Source: Candidatus Gastranaerophilales bacterium (GTDB lineage: Bacteria; Cyanobacteriota; Vampirovibrionia; Gastranaerophilales; Gastranaerophilaceae). Taken from it: DNA of 64,000 bases. Position numbers and translations under genes: made by a program. The stretch spans positions 1 through 64,000 of the forward strand of contig CALUYD010000010.1 of the NCBI GenBank assembly GCA_944324915.1, read 5' to 3'. The notes under the pieces were generated by a model. The model did not search any database, was not told the DNA's origin, and was given only the letters and a program-made list of their open reading frames with translations. Positions 45,895-54,878 of the stretch are shown in pieces (the stretch's first letter is position 1; each line of letters opens with the position of its first letter).

Positions 45895-46440
45895 ATCCAG
45901 CATATTTTTAAACAATATAATCGGAAAACCGATTACATTATCGATGTTGCCATCAATTTTTTGTGCAAAATCAAAACCTTCATCTTGTATTCCATAACTT
46001 CCTGCTTTATCAAGCGGATTTTTAGAATTAATATAATTTATAATTTCCTCATTTGATAACTTTCTAAAGGTAACAAAAGTTTTTTCAATATCATTTAAAA
46101 CTTTATTTTTATACAAAATACAAACAGCCGTTGCAACAAAATGAGTATCGTTAGACAATTCTAAAAGCATATTTTTGGCTTCAGTAAAATCTTTAGGCTT
46201 TCCTAGAATAATATTATCGTGCACAACAACAGTGTCAGCTGAAATAATTGCACAATCATCACCAAATCTATCTTTAACATCTAAAGCTTTTTGATAAGCA
46301 CAATTTATAACTAATTCATCGCTATATTTAAGCCCATTAATTTTTTCATCAAACAAAGAAGGGACTATATCAAATTCATAGCCATTATTTTTTAATATTT
46401 CTTTTCTTCTTGGAGATGCTGAAGCTAAAATAAATTTCAT
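45880..46440 (-). CDS. maf: Maf nucleoside-triphosphate pyrophosphatase
   Basis: A 186-residue Maf/HAM1-like pyrophosphatase that hydrolyses non-canonical or canonical nucleoside triphosphates and is linked to septum formation control. Motifs: FILASASPRRKEIL at the start, the catalytic SADTVVV near 69, LGKPKDFTEA and the C-terminal DKAGSYGIQ and GNIDNVIGFP. I choose the ATG at 46440: TATAAT ends exactly 6 nt upstream and no Shine-Dalgarno is present, a leaderless arrangement. The upstream -35-like TTTTGT lies in the tsf terminator. Confidence 0.94.
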   Translation of the reverse strand: MKFILASASPRRKEILKNNGYEFDIVPSLFDEKINGLKYSDELVINCAYQKALDVKDRFGDDCAIISADTVVVHDNIILGKPKDFTEAKNMLLELSNDTHFVATAVCILYKNKVLNDIEKTFVTFRKLSNEEIINYINSKNPLDKAGSYGIQDEGFDFAQKIDGNIDNVIGFPIILFKNMLDLIRI

Positions 46441-46456
46441 AAATAAATTATATAAC

Positions 46457-46487
46457 AAAAAAGAGCCGACAAAAGCCGACTCTTTTT
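46457..46487 (-). terminator. Terminator of rpsB-tsf
   Basis: Read on the - strand, GAGTCGGC-TTTT-GTCGGCTC pairs fully with two G-U pairs and is followed by TTTTTT. On the + strand the same bases give mismatches, so it is oriented for tsf. Confidence 0.8.
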
Positions 46488-46502
46488 ATATAAAGATAAT
46501 TA

Positions 46503-47375
46503 TTAACCTTTAATTTGGCTCATAACTTCTTGTGCAAAATTGTCTTGTCTTTTTTCAAGACCTTCGCCAAGAACATATCTGTCAAATTTAACAATTTGGC
46601 ATTTGCCTTCGATTAATTGAGAAATTGTTAAATCAGGGTTTTTAACAAATGGTTGTTCTAAAAGACATCTTTGAGCCATTAATTTGTTAACTCTGCCTTC
46701 AACAATTTTTTCTCTAATTTGTTCAGGTTTATTTGCTAAATCTTCTTTACCCATTTCAATACGTTTTTCTTCTGCAATAACTTCAGCAGGAATTTCTTCT
46801 CTTGAAACGAATTCAGGAGCATTTGAAGCAATATGTAGACAAATATCTTTAGTTAATGTTTCATCAGGTGTACCTGTAACTTCAAGCATTACACCAATTT
46901 TACCATTGTGAATATAAGTGTTTACACTGCCTGCAACATCGTATCTAACAAATCTTCTGATAGTGATTTTTTCTCCGATTTTTGCAATTTTTTCTTTAAT
47001 AACTTCTTCAATTGGTTTTTTGCAAACAGGGCAATCTTTTGAAAGTAATTCTTCAACAGAAGCAGGATTTAGCGCCAATACTGCTTTTGCCATCATGTTT
47101 GCAAATTCTTTGAAGTCTTCATTTTTTGCAACGAAGTCAGTTTCGCAATTAACTTCAACCATAGCGCCATTTTTACCTTCAACGTATGAAGCAACAACAC
47201 CTTCAGCAGCAATTCTGCCCATTTTTTTATCAGCAGAAGCCATACCTTTTTGTCTTAAAAGTTCAATTGCTTTATCCATATCACCATCGGTTTCAACAAG
47301 AGCTTTTTTAGCGTCCATCATACCGGCGCCTGTTTTATCTCTTAGTTCTTTTACCATAGATGCTTTAATTTCCAT
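46503..47375 (-). CDS. tsf: Elongation factor Ts
   Basis: A 290-residue guanine-nucleotide exchange factor for EF-Tu. It has the N-terminal UBA-like domain (VKELRDKTGAGMMDAKKAL), the TDFVAKNEDFKEFA core and two dimerisation subdomains. A CPVC pair (residues ~111-114) sits where most EF-Ts proteins lack cysteines, possibly a metal site or a chance pair. It follows rpsB by 27 nt, the standard order. Confidence 0.97.
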   Translation of the reverse strand: MEIKASMVKELRDKTGAGMMDAKKALVETDGDMDKAIELLRQKGMASADKKMGRIAAEGVVASYVEGKNGAMVEVNCETDFVAKNEDFKEFANMMAKAVLALNPASVEELLSKDCPVCKKPIEEVIKEKIAKIGEKITIRRFVRYDVAGSVNTYIHNGKIGVMLEVTGTPDETLTKDICLHIASNAPEFVSREEIPAEVIAEEKRIEMGKEDLANKPEQIREKIVEGRVNKLMAQRCLLEQPFVKNPDLTISQLIEGKCQIVKFDRYVLGEGLEKRQDNFAQEVMSQIKG

Positions 47376-47402
47376 AGTTTATTCTCCTAATTCTAATCTA
47401 AA

Positions 47403-48158
47403 TTACGCTTCAATAGCATTTGCATCAGCTGCAGTTACTTTTTCAATTTTACCTGTTGTTTTTGCATTATTTGCTCTTAATTCTTTACCCTCCAAAACAG
47501 CGTCAGCTAATTTTGAAGCAATTAATTTAATAGAACGAAGAGCATCATCGTTACCAGGAATAATGTAATCGATACCATCAGTATCAGCATTAGTATCAGC
47601 TAAACATACAACAGGAATACCTAATTTGTTTGCTTCTTTAATTGCAATTAATTCTTTCTTTTGGTCAACTACAACTAAAATATCAGGCATACCTTTCATT
47701 TCTTTGATACCGCCTAAAGTTTTTGATAATTTAGCAAGTTGTCTGTTTAATTGAGCAACTTCTTTTTTAGGTAATTTATTTGCAGCACCTGATTCTAAGA
47801 AAGATTCAAGTTCTCTTAATTTGTTAACTCTGCCTCTGATTGTTTCAAAGTTAGTCATCATACCACCCAACCAACGACGGTTGATATAGTATCCGCCACA
47901 ACGAGTTGCTTCTTGAGCAATTACATCAACTGCTTGTTTTTTTGTACCAACAAATAAAACATTTTTACCTTGTGAAGCAAATTTTCTAACTACATCATAA
48001 GCCTTATCCAATAAATCAGATGTTTTTCTTAAATCGATAATGTAGATACCATTTTTTGCACCAAAAATATATTGTTTCATTTTTGGATTCCATTTTTGTG
48101 TTTGGTGACCAAAGTGTACACCAGCGTCTAATAATTCTACTAAAGTAGCTACTGCCAT
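47403..48158 (-). CDS. rpsB: 30S ribosomal protein S2
   Basis: A 251-residue uS2: [25 protein letters not shown] at the start, [29 protein letters not shown] and [27 protein letters not shown]. It is part of the 30S platform and is first in the rpsB-tsf operon. AAAGGA precedes the ATG. A structured leader lies upstream. Confidence 0.98.
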   Translation of the reverse strand: MAVATLVELLDAGVHFGHQTQKWNPKMKQYIFGAKNGIYIIDLRKTSDLLDKAYDVVRKFASQGKNVLFVGTKKQAVDVIAQEATRCGGYYINRRWLGGMMTNFETIRGRVNKLRELESFLESGAANKLPKKEVAQLNRQLAKLSKTLGGIKEMKGMPDILVVVDQKKELIAIKEANKLGIPVVCLADTNADTDGIDYIIPGNDDALRSIKLIASKLADAVLEGKELRANNAKTTGKIEKVTAADANAIEA

Positions 48159-48246
48159 AGTTTCTTATCCTTTCTTTTTTCGGTTTAATCCTGACCCCTT
48201 GGCTCGGGCTGGCTAAAATACCATTTGGAAATAATAACCGAAAAGG
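48159..48246 (-). promoter_or_regulatory. Structured 5' leader of rpsB, candidate S2 autoregulatory element
   Basis: On the - strand CTTTTCGGTT (48246-48236 region) pairs with AACCGAAAA (near 48180) around a ~50-nt GC-richer segment containing GCCAGCCCGAGCC and AGGGGTCAGG, which can form an inner imperfect stem. GC-rich leader sequence is rare in this AT-rich DNA, and rpsB leaders are autoregulated by S2 in several bacteria. No known Rfam model is recognised by eye. Confidence 0.5.
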
Positions 48247-48334
48247 TAATCTAATAACAAAATTATCATATATAAAACATATTTCAAAAGCAAGAAAGAG
48301 TTAAAACTACGTATACAAAATTTAATCTTACATA

Positions 48335-48363
48335 TTGACTTTTTGTAAGGTTTACCTTACTAT
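48335..48363 (+). promoter_or_regulatory. Promoter with palindromic operator for the DtxR-family gene
   Basis: TTGACT (48335-48340), 17-nt spacer, TACTAT (48358-48363). The spacer and -10 hold the palindrome GTAAGGT-TT-ACCTTAC (48345-48360), so a bound repressor would block polymerase. GTAAGG occurs again in the ribosome site just downstream (GTAAGGAG). Confidence 0.75.
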
Positions 48364-48387
48364 ATAAAAAGTAAGGAGTACCTAACA

Positions 48388-48774
48388 ATGATAAGCGCAA
48401 GTCTTGAAGATTATCTAGAATTTATACACAATACAATCCTTGAAAAAAAAGAAATAAAAGCAATTGATATTTCAAAAGCATTCAATATCTCAAGACCATC
48501 AGTATCTGAAGCATTAATTCGTCTTGCTGATATGGATTTAATAATCTATGAAGGAAGAAAAGGCATAAAAATAACAAAAAAAGGAATAGAGCAAGCCAAA
48601 AAAACAGTTAAAAAACATCAAATTCTATCAGATTTTTTTGTTGAAATTCTTATGATTGATAAACAAACAGCAGAAAAAAACGCCTGCAAAATAGAGCATG
48701 TTATTGACGATGAAATAATTGAAAAAATGAAAAAATACAAAGAAAGTAAACTAAAAAACAATGAACAATCTTAA
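48388..48774 (+). CDS. DtxR/MntR-family metal-dependent transcription regulator
   Basis: A 128-residue regulator: an N-terminal winged helix (LEDYLEFIHNTI, AIDISKAFNISRPSVSEALIRLADMDLI, then wing IYEGRKGIKITKKG) and a helical metal-binding/dimerisation domain (HQILSDFFVEIL, ACKIEHVIDDEI) with the typical His, Glu and Cys ligands. It lacks the SH3-like domain, as MntR does. It probably senses Mn or Fe and represses its own operon through the palindrome upstream. AAGGAG precedes the ATG. The downstream membrane protein gene overlaps it by 14 nt, so that protein is under the same control. Confidence 0.93.
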   Translation: MISASLEDYLEFIHNTILEKKEIKAIDISKAFNISRPSVSEALIRLADMDLIIYEGRKGIKITKKGIEQAKKTVKKHQILSDFFVEILMIDKQTAEKNACKIEHVIDDEIIEKMKKYKESKLKNNEQS

Positions 48775-49747
48775 AATCTTTGGGAAATTTCTTGACCAGC
48801 CGATATTAATAACAAAATTAAACAAATCAATGCCAAAAATAATGGCTTGCGGGGCAGGTATTATTTTAGCAAATGACGCTATTGACATTTTTAAAAAAAA
48901 TGATGAAGATAAAAATTTTAAAAAAGATTTATTTAAAAAAGCAATTATCTTAACTTTTGCAATATCAAGCGCGCTTTTAGCTCCTAAAATTGCATCTAAA
49001 ATAACAAAAAGAACACCAATTGAAACGCTTGATGAAATTCGCAATAAAAATGAAAAATTAATTAATGATTTTCTTAAAAATAATAATCTTGAAGAACCAG
49101 CAAAAAATCTACTCAATAAAGCAAAAAATGAAATTTTAACTCTTGGTGAAATAAAAAAACTTGCTGAGAATTTATCCAATAATAATGATGGAGAAAAACT
49201 TTTTAATGAATTAATACCTGACCCAGAAAATATCCAAGCAAAAGATATTTTTTCTGAAATCGGTTATCTTTCAATTTATGGGTTAGTTCCTGTTATAGGA
49301 GGAATAATAGGAGGAATTTTCGCCGACAAAGCAGTAAAAGAAAGCAATAAGGAAAAAATAACAGACAAAATCAACGAAGGAATATATCAATATTTAGCTA
49401 ATATTTTTATGTGTAATATAGGTGCCGGAATTTCCCTATCTATCTTAGAGAGCATGAAAATAACATCAAAAACAGCAAGAGCAATAGGCATGACAACAGG
49501 AATAATACTAACAGGAGTCATAGGAGGATCGAAAATTGCCAACTTTATTTCTAAAAAAATAGTTCAGCCTATGATTTGTCCTAACAGAGAACAAAAAGAA
49601 AGAAAACCTGAGCTTGTAGATATTGGATTACATACTGACGATATTGCAACAGTGTCTTTATTATCCGGATTAAAATGGATAGAACCCGTTTTACCTGTTT
49701 TATACAGTGTATCAGGATATAAAGCAGGAATAGGTTACAGGAATTAA
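48761..49747 (+). CDS. Hypothetical membrane protein coupled to the metal regulator
   Basis: A 328-residue protein of no family I recognise. It has several hydrophobic segments: about 25-40, 65-85 (ILTFAISSALLAPKIA), 170-190 (GLVPVIGGIIGGIFA), 215-235 and 240-260 (IGMTTGIILTGVIGG), separated by charged Lys-rich stretches. Start and frame are supported by the 14-nt overlap with the regulator gene and coupling. Being in a metal-regulator operon makes a transport or metal-homeostasis role plausible, but no metal-binding motif is seen. Confidence 0.72.
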   Translation: MNNLKIFGKFLDQPILITKLNKSMPKIMACGAGIILANDAIDIFKKNDEDKNFKKDLFKKAIILTFAISSALLAPKIASKITKRTPIETLDEIRNKNEKLINDFLKNNNLEEPAKNLLNKAKNEILTLGEIKKLAENLSNNNDGEKLFNELIPDPENIQAKDIFSEIGYLSIYGLVPVIGGIIGGIFADKAVKESNKEKITDKINEGIYQYLANIFMCNIGAGISLSILESMKITSKTARAIGMTTGIILTGVIGGSKIANFISKKIVQPMICPNREQKERKPELVDIGLHTDDIATVSLLSGLKWIEPVLPVLYSVSGYKAGIGYRN

Positions 49748-49778
49748 GACAACTATAAAATAAAGTTTTATTAATTTT

Positions 49779-49814
49779 TTGATATTTTAAAAAACAAAAA
49801 TATAAAATATTAAT
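49779..49814 (+). promoter_or_regulatory. Promoter of the gene at 49815, probably leaderless
   Basis: TTGATA at 49779-49784, 18-nt spacer, TAAAAT at 49803-49808, then 6 nt to the ATG at 49815 without a Shine-Dalgarno. Confidence 0.45.
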
Positions 49815-50378
49815 ATGGATTATATTTTACAAGCGGAAAAATTATATAAATATTTTGAATTTAATCTTGAACTTGAATCAATGCAAAAAGTTCTTGAAAT
49901 TAAGAAAAAATTCAACAATGATTTTAATTTAATAGGTTGTTATATAAAAGATTTTCTTACAATCGAAAACAATGGAAAAATCTCTGATGATGAAAATGTA
50001 TATCATGATTTTGTTTTGTGTTTTGAAAATCAAAAAAACAGTTTTAAAACAGATGAATTTATTAACAAACTATCAGTATATTCAAATTATTATTTAACAT
50101 TAGTTTTTGAAGATACAAAAGATAGAGTTTTGCTTAACACCATTGTAAGCGTAAATTCATGCTTTAATATGGAATATTATCCATTTTTAATGGAATTAAT
50201 GGATAAATATATTAATAAAAAGATTGATAGCATTTCTTATGCTCTGATGTTACAATTTATAACAGATACCACTTTTAAGTTTTTCGAAAATTCAAAAGAA
50301 AATAAAGTTACACTGACTGAATTAAGAAACAAACTTAGCTCGATAACATCACTCCAAAAGGAAAGAATAGCAATATAA
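49815..50378 (+). CDS. Hypothetical protein coupled to obg
   Basis: A 187-residue soluble, acidic-to-neutral helical protein without recognised motif (MDYILQAEKLYKYFEFNLE..., with aromatic-rich segments). Its stop overlaps the obg start (TAATG), so it is translated with obg. A role near ribosome maturation could be guessed from context only. It has its own leaderless-type promoter. Confidence 0.7.
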   Translation: MDYILQAEKLYKYFEFNLELESMQKVLEIKKKFNNDFNLIGCYIKDFLTIENNGKISDDENVYHDFVLCFENQKNSFKTDEFINKLSVYSNYYLTLVFEDTKDRVLLNTIVSVNSCFNMEYYPFLMELMDKYINKKIDSISYALMLQFITDTTFKFFENSKENKVTLTELRNKLSSITSLQKERIAI

Positions 50379-51667
50379 TGACATCATTTATTGATAAAGC
50401 CAAAATAAAAGTTATTTCCGGTGCCGGCGGCAACGGTGCTACTGCTTGGAGAAGAGAAAAATATGTTGATAAAGGAGGTCCCGCAGGAGGAGATGGCGGC
50501 AATGGCGGAGATGTATATTTTATTGCAACATCAGACATGTCAACGTTATTAGATTTTACACACAAATCAGTATATAAAGCAGAACGTGGAGAAAACGGAC
50601 AAAACAAAAATTGCCATGGTAAAAACGGTAAAGATTTATACATAAAAATGCCCGTGGGTGTTGTAGTTAGAGATTTAAAAAATAATAAACTTATAGCTGA
50701 TTTAGATAAAGATGGAAAAACTGTTTTAATTGCAAAAGGCGGAAGAGGCGGAAGAGGAAACGCTCGCTTTGCAACTGCTCAAAAAAGAGCACCTCAATTT
50801 TGCGAACCCGGTGAACCATCAATAGAAAGAGAATTAGAGCTGGAACTTAAACTTTTAGCAGATGTTGGCTTGCTTGGCATGCCTAATGCCGGAAAATCAA
50901 GTTTAATTTCAGCAATAAGCGCTGCAAAACCAAAAATAGCTGATTACCCTTTTACAACTTTAATTCCTAACTTGGGAGTTGTTAAAAAACCACATGGCGA
51001 CGGTTTTGTTATAGCTGATATCCCCGGACTTATAGAAGGGGCTTCAGAGGGCCTAGGCTTAGGGCATGAATTCTTACGCCATGTTCAAAGATGTAAACTT
51101 TTATTACATGTTATAGATATTTCAAAAGAAGAAAGTTTTGAAAATTACGAAAAAATAAACAAAGAACTTCAAAAATTTGACGAAGAATTATCAAAACGCG
51201 AACAAATAATAGTTCTAAATAAATCTGACATAGTTGATTTAGAGCATGCCGAAGAAATAAAAAACTTTTTTAAAGAAAAAATTAAACCAAAAAATAAAAT
51301 TTTCATTATTTCAGCAGCAACAAAGCATGGTCTAAAAGAGTTATTAAACTATATTTATATCAAACTAGAAGAAATTGAAGATATAAAAATAAAACTTGAT
51401 ATTGAAGAAGATTTAGACTCATTTAATAATGATGATTCAGAATTTGAAATTGAAAAACTTAACAAAAATACATATAATATTACAGGGGGCAAATTAAAAA
51501 GATTAGCCTCTGTAACAGATATCAGAAACACACAACAAATTAAAAGATTTACAAATATATTAGATTCTATGGGGGTTTACGATAAACTAAGAGAATGCAA
51601 AATACAAAATGGAGACACAATTATAGTTGCAGGAATAGAACTTATGTACGATGAAGATTATTACTAA
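50378..51667 (+). CDS. obg: GTPase Obg/CgtA
   Basis: A 429-residue large-ribosomal-subunit assembly GTPase. The N-terminal Obg fold is glycine-rich (GAGGNGATAWRREKYVDKGG and GGNGGDVYF), the G domain shows GMPNAGKSSL (G1 near 168), DIPGLIEGA (G3) and NKSD (G4), and a C-terminal OCT domain (YNITGGKLKRLASVTDIRN, about 365-425) is present. It links growth and ribosome maturation. The start overlaps the preceding stop (TAATG). Confidence 0.97.
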   Translation: MTSFIDKAKIKVISGAGGNGATAWRREKYVDKGGPAGGDGGNGGDVYFIATSDMSTLLDFTHKSVYKAERGENGQNKNCHGKNGKDLYIKMPVGVVVRDLKNNKLIADLDKDGKTVLIAKGGRGGRGNARFATAQKRAPQFCEPGEPSIERELELELKLLADVGLLGMPNAGKSSLISAISAAKPKIADYPFTTLIPNLGVVKKPHGDGFVIADIPGLIEGASEGLGLGHEFLRHVQRCKLLLHVIDISKEESFENYEKINKELQKFDEELSKREQIIVLNKSDIVDLEHAEEIKNFFKEKIKPKNKIFIISAATKHGLKELLNYIYIKLEEIEDIKIKLDIEEDLDSFNNDDSEFEIEKLNKNTYNITGGKLKRLASVTDIRNTQQIKRFTNILDSMGVYDKLRECKIQNGDTIIVAGIELMYDEDYY

Positions 51668-51768
51668 ATTGTTAAGTTTTGACAAAAGTAAAAATCATAG
51701 TACACTTAAATTAGATTTTAGTAAGGCGCATTAGCCTAAGATAGTATTAGAATAAGAGTTTAACATTA

Positions 51769-52947
51769 ATGTTTTTTGAGGATGAAAAAGATATAATTAA
51801 AGAGGGTACCGATATACGTATAGATGAAGACGGTACAGTAACTTGGGAAGATGTTTTAAACAACGAAGAAGACATCGCCGGCATGCCAAATATAGAGCAT
51901 GAAGGGAAAACCGTAGATTTAGGCGATGAATTAGAGCTCGTTGACGATACAGAAAAAGAAGTCAATGACCAAGAATTACTTGAAATACTTAACGGTGTTC
52001 AAGCTAATTCTTCACAAGCCAACGATACACAAAATCAAAATAAAGAAGAAGATTTTGATATTGACGAACAACTAGCAAATGTTGTCATGGAACAAAATCA
52101 AAGTCAAAATCAAGATCAAAATCAAGAAGAATATATTCCAAGAAAACAAGAGAAAAAACAAACTTCAAGTACTTCACCTTTGCTAATAATTATATTAATA
52201 GGGGTGTTAATTGCAAGCGGCATATATTATGGTTTGCAATATTTTCAAGAAAATCAAATGCTAAATGAAATTTCTCAAAAAGAAATTGCTCCAAAACCGT
52301 CAGTACAAGAAGAAATGAATAATCTCACACAAGAAGACCTTACTCAACGTCAAGAAGAAAATATTCCTGTAATAAACGAAGAAGAGGTTAACGAAGTAAA
52401 ACCCGAAGAGGCAAAACCGGAAGTTGAGAAAAAACAAGTTATAAACGTTATTCCAACAGGAAGAAGCAACCCTTTTATGCCTATTGCAAAATATGCTAAA
52501 ACAACAATTCCTGACACAAGCGTATTGTATGATAAAGTTGGTGTTCCAAAACCGCCTGAAACATACGGAATACAACAAGAAGAAACAATGCAAATGATGA
52601 CAATTGCAGTTTCTGGCATAATGTATGACGAAGTTAAACCATCAGCAATAATTACATACAATGATAACGATTATTTTGTACAAAAAGGCGATAGATTAGA
52701 TAACTACAAAATAATAGATATAGCAAGAAATCACGTTACAATTGCTCTTGGAAACAATACATACAGAGCAAATGTTGGAGAAGAATTTAAAATCACATCC
52801 AAATTCAATGGAAGTGCTCAATTTATTCCTTCGCAACAAGGAGGAGGAAAACAATATTACTCTGTTACAAAAGAGGAAAGTCAAAGTAAAAAAAGTTCTG
52901 ACACAAGATATGTCTCAGAAGAAGATATTACAATTAACACAAAATAA
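51769..52947 (+). CDS. Pilus/secretion inner-membrane protein, PilP/GspC-like
   Basis: A 392-residue single-pass protein. An acidic, Gln/Asn-rich cytoplasmic N-terminal part (about 1-135) leads to one membrane helix (LLIIILIGVLIASGIYYGL, about 140-160). The periplasmic region carries GRSNPFMPIAKY and a C-terminal beta domain (GIMYDEVKPSAIITYNDNDYFVQKGDRLDNYKIIDI) that resembles the HR domain of PilP and GspC, which contacts the secretin. It is directly upstream of the secretin gene (24 nt). The ATG lacks a clear Shine-Dalgarno. Confidence 0.82.
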   Translation: MFFEDEKDIIKEGTDIRIDEDGTVTWEDVLNNEEDIAGMPNIEHEGKTVDLGDELELVDDTEKEVNDQELLEILNGVQANSSQANDTQNQNKEEDFDIDEQLANVVMEQNQSQNQDQNQEEYIPRKQEKKQTSSTSPLLIIILIGVLIASGIYYGLQYFQENQMLNEISQKEIAPKPSVQEEMNNLTQEDLTQRQEENIPVINEEEVNEVKPEEAKPEVEKKQVINVIPTGRSNPFMPIAKYAKTTIPDTSVLYDKVGVPKPPETYGIQQEETMQMMTIAVSGIMYDEVKPSAIITYNDNDYFVQKGDRLDNYKIIDIARNHVTIALGNNTYRANVGEEFKITSKFNGSAQFIPSQQGGGKQYYSVTKEESQSKKSSDTRYVSEEDITINTK

Positions 52948-52971
52948 CTAAAATTTGGGAGAAGATAAAAA

Positions 52972-54861
52972 ATGCAAAAAATTAGACCGTATAGTGCAGG
53001 TAAAGTGTGTTTAGCTCTTTTGAGCTTAACATTGTTAACGCAAACGGTTTTTGGGTATGACAAAGATAGAGTTACTTATTTAGATAGCGTTGCAGGGTCT
53101 TATATGTATAATCAGCAAGACTCTTCGCCAAGTATACTAAATATGAATTCTATGGACGCCAGAGGGATAGAAGCAACACTTAAACTTGATTCACTACCTA
53201 CAATCAGCAATTCTAAAGCAAAAGTCAATCTTTCTCTTAGAGATTCTGATATAAAACAAGCACTTAGAATGATTGCAGATAAGGGCGGTTTAAATATAGT
53301 TTTTGACAAATCTGTAGATGGAAAGATAACTCTTGATTTAAATAACGTAACAGTTAACGATGCTTTTATGATTATATTTAAATCATCACAACTCACATAT
53401 ACAATGGACGGCAACACAATTACCGTCATGACAATTGAAGCATCCAAAAATCTTGCATACACTCAGCAAAACATGACAGTATTACCCATTAAATATGTAA
53501 ATGCTGAAAATGTTGCAAACTTTTTAAATGCAAATTTATTTAATTCAAAAATATTTGGACTATCCAACAAGCAAATAGTTACTTCAAACCCTGCTACAAA
53601 CCAAATAATCGTATTTGGTACAATGGCAGACGTAAATGCTATCAAAAGAGTTTTACCAATGATAGATACAAAACCAATGGTAAACAGTTTCAAAGTTAAC
53701 CACACAACTCCCGAAGAAATGGCTAACCTGCTTTGCGAAGCGTTATTTTATAACCAAGGTAACGGCTCGATGGCTTCTCAAACTTCTTCAACAAGCAGCA
53801 GCTCATCAGATGAAAGAATTTCATTAGGTGAAGGCAAAATTGCTTGCAGATTTAGCGGACAAGAAGTTCCATCCAGCGAGGTATCGCCTTTTGCTAATAC
53901 ACCTTTAACTATTGCTTATTTTCCGGAGCTGGGAAAAATTAACTCTTATGGCGGTTCAGTAGAGCAAGTTGAAATCATAAAAGAGTTCATCAAAGAACAC
54001 GATAAAAAACAATTAATGGCTTATATCGAGCTATCAGTTATAGAATTAAATGAACAAGGTTCAAAAGAATTTTCAAATACTTGGAATTTATGGACACCGT
54101 TTATCTCGCTTGGCTTCGACCAATCAAACGGTTTAACAACGTTATCACCATTCTTTATATGGGGAAATAACTATACAACATCAGTAACAGATAGCGTAAC
54201 AGGTGATGACGGCTCAACAAGTACTACAACAACACCAACTACAATTTCAAAATCAAACAACTCAGCTTTAGTTTATCAATTAAAATACTTAATTGAAAAC
54301 AACAACGGCAGAGTATTAACCAATCCAAAAATTATGGTTACAAACGGCAAAACCGCAATTATTGATATGACATCAGACTATGTAAAATCAGTTACAAGCC
54401 AAATTTTACAAGGTTCAGACACTGTAACAAGCGCAACACAAAGAACTTATGATATTGGTTCTGATGAAGGTTTATTAATTGAAATAATACCATTTATTTC
54501 ACCTGATGGATATGTTTCAATGAATATATCACCTGAATTTGCAACAATCAAAAGCCAAGTTTACACAACAAACGAAGCCGGTCAACAAGAGCTTGCGGCA
54601 ACATTATTGCAAAGACGTGACTTAGAACTTAAAAATATAAGAATAAAAGACGGTGAAACACTTGTTTTAGCTGGTTTAATCAAAGAAAATGAAACACAAA
54701 CAACAAGCAAAATGCCTCTATTATCAGATCTACCATTTATTGGAGCATTCTTCAGAGGAAGCAATTCAATGAAAAGCCGTGAAGAGTTAGTTATTGTTGT
54801 AACACCTCACATTGTTAAAGATGGACAAGACATACCTGAAGATCAAATATACGACTTATAG
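52972..54861 (+). CDS. Secretin of a type IV pilus / type II secretion system
   Basis: A 629-residue outer-membrane secretin. It has a signal peptide (basic start, LALLSLTLLTQTVFG, cleavage near 29), an STN/N0 domain (LSLRDSDIKQALRMIADKGGLNIVF), N1-like domains (IKYVNAENVANFLNANL, NSFKVNHTTPEEMANLLCEAL), a Ser-rich linker and the secretin core (ALVYQLKYLIENNNGRVLTNPKI, then PLLSDLPFIGAFF and REELVIVVTPHIV). Secretin rings of 12-15 subunits let pili or folded proteins cross the outer membrane. GGGAG precedes the ATG. The following assembly ATPase gene starts 17 nt after its stop. Confidence 0.95.
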   Translation: MQKIRPYSAGKVCLALLSLTLLTQTVFGYDKDRVTYLDSVAGSYMYNQQDSSPSILNMNSMDARGIEATLKLDSLPTISNSKAKVNLSLRDSDIKQALRMIADKGGLNIVFDKSVDGKITLDLNNVTVNDAFMIIFKSSQLTYTMDGNTITVMTIEASKNLAYTQQNMTVLPIKYVNAENVANFLNANLFNSKIFGLSNKQIVTSNPATNQIIVFGTMADVNAIKRVLPMIDTKPMVNSFKVNHTTPEEMANLLCEALFYNQGNGSMASQTSSTSSSSSDERISLGEGKIACRFSGQEVPSSEVSPFANTPLTIAYFPELGKINSYGGSVEQVEIIKEFIKEHDKKQLMAYIELSVIELNEQGSKEFSNTWNLWTPFISLGFDQSNGLTTLSPFFIWGNNYTTSVTDSVTGDDGSTSTTTTPTTISKSNNSALVYQLKYLIENNNGRVLTNPKIMVTNGKTAIIDMTSDYVKSVTSQILQGSDTVTSATQRTYDIGSDEGLLIEIIPFISPDGYVSMNISPEFATIKSQVYTTNEAGQQELAATLLQRRDLELKNIRIKDGETLVLAGLIKENETQTTSKMPLLSDLPFIGAFFRGSNSMKSREELVIVVTPHIVKDGQDIPEDQIYDL

Positions 54862-54878
54862 AGATTAATAAATAAAAA

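Noticed and set aside
46684-47568. Two long + strand open frames opposite tsf and rpsB
   Set aside because: They lie antisense to well-recognised essential genes and encode Ser/Thr/Phe-rich reverse-complement composition.
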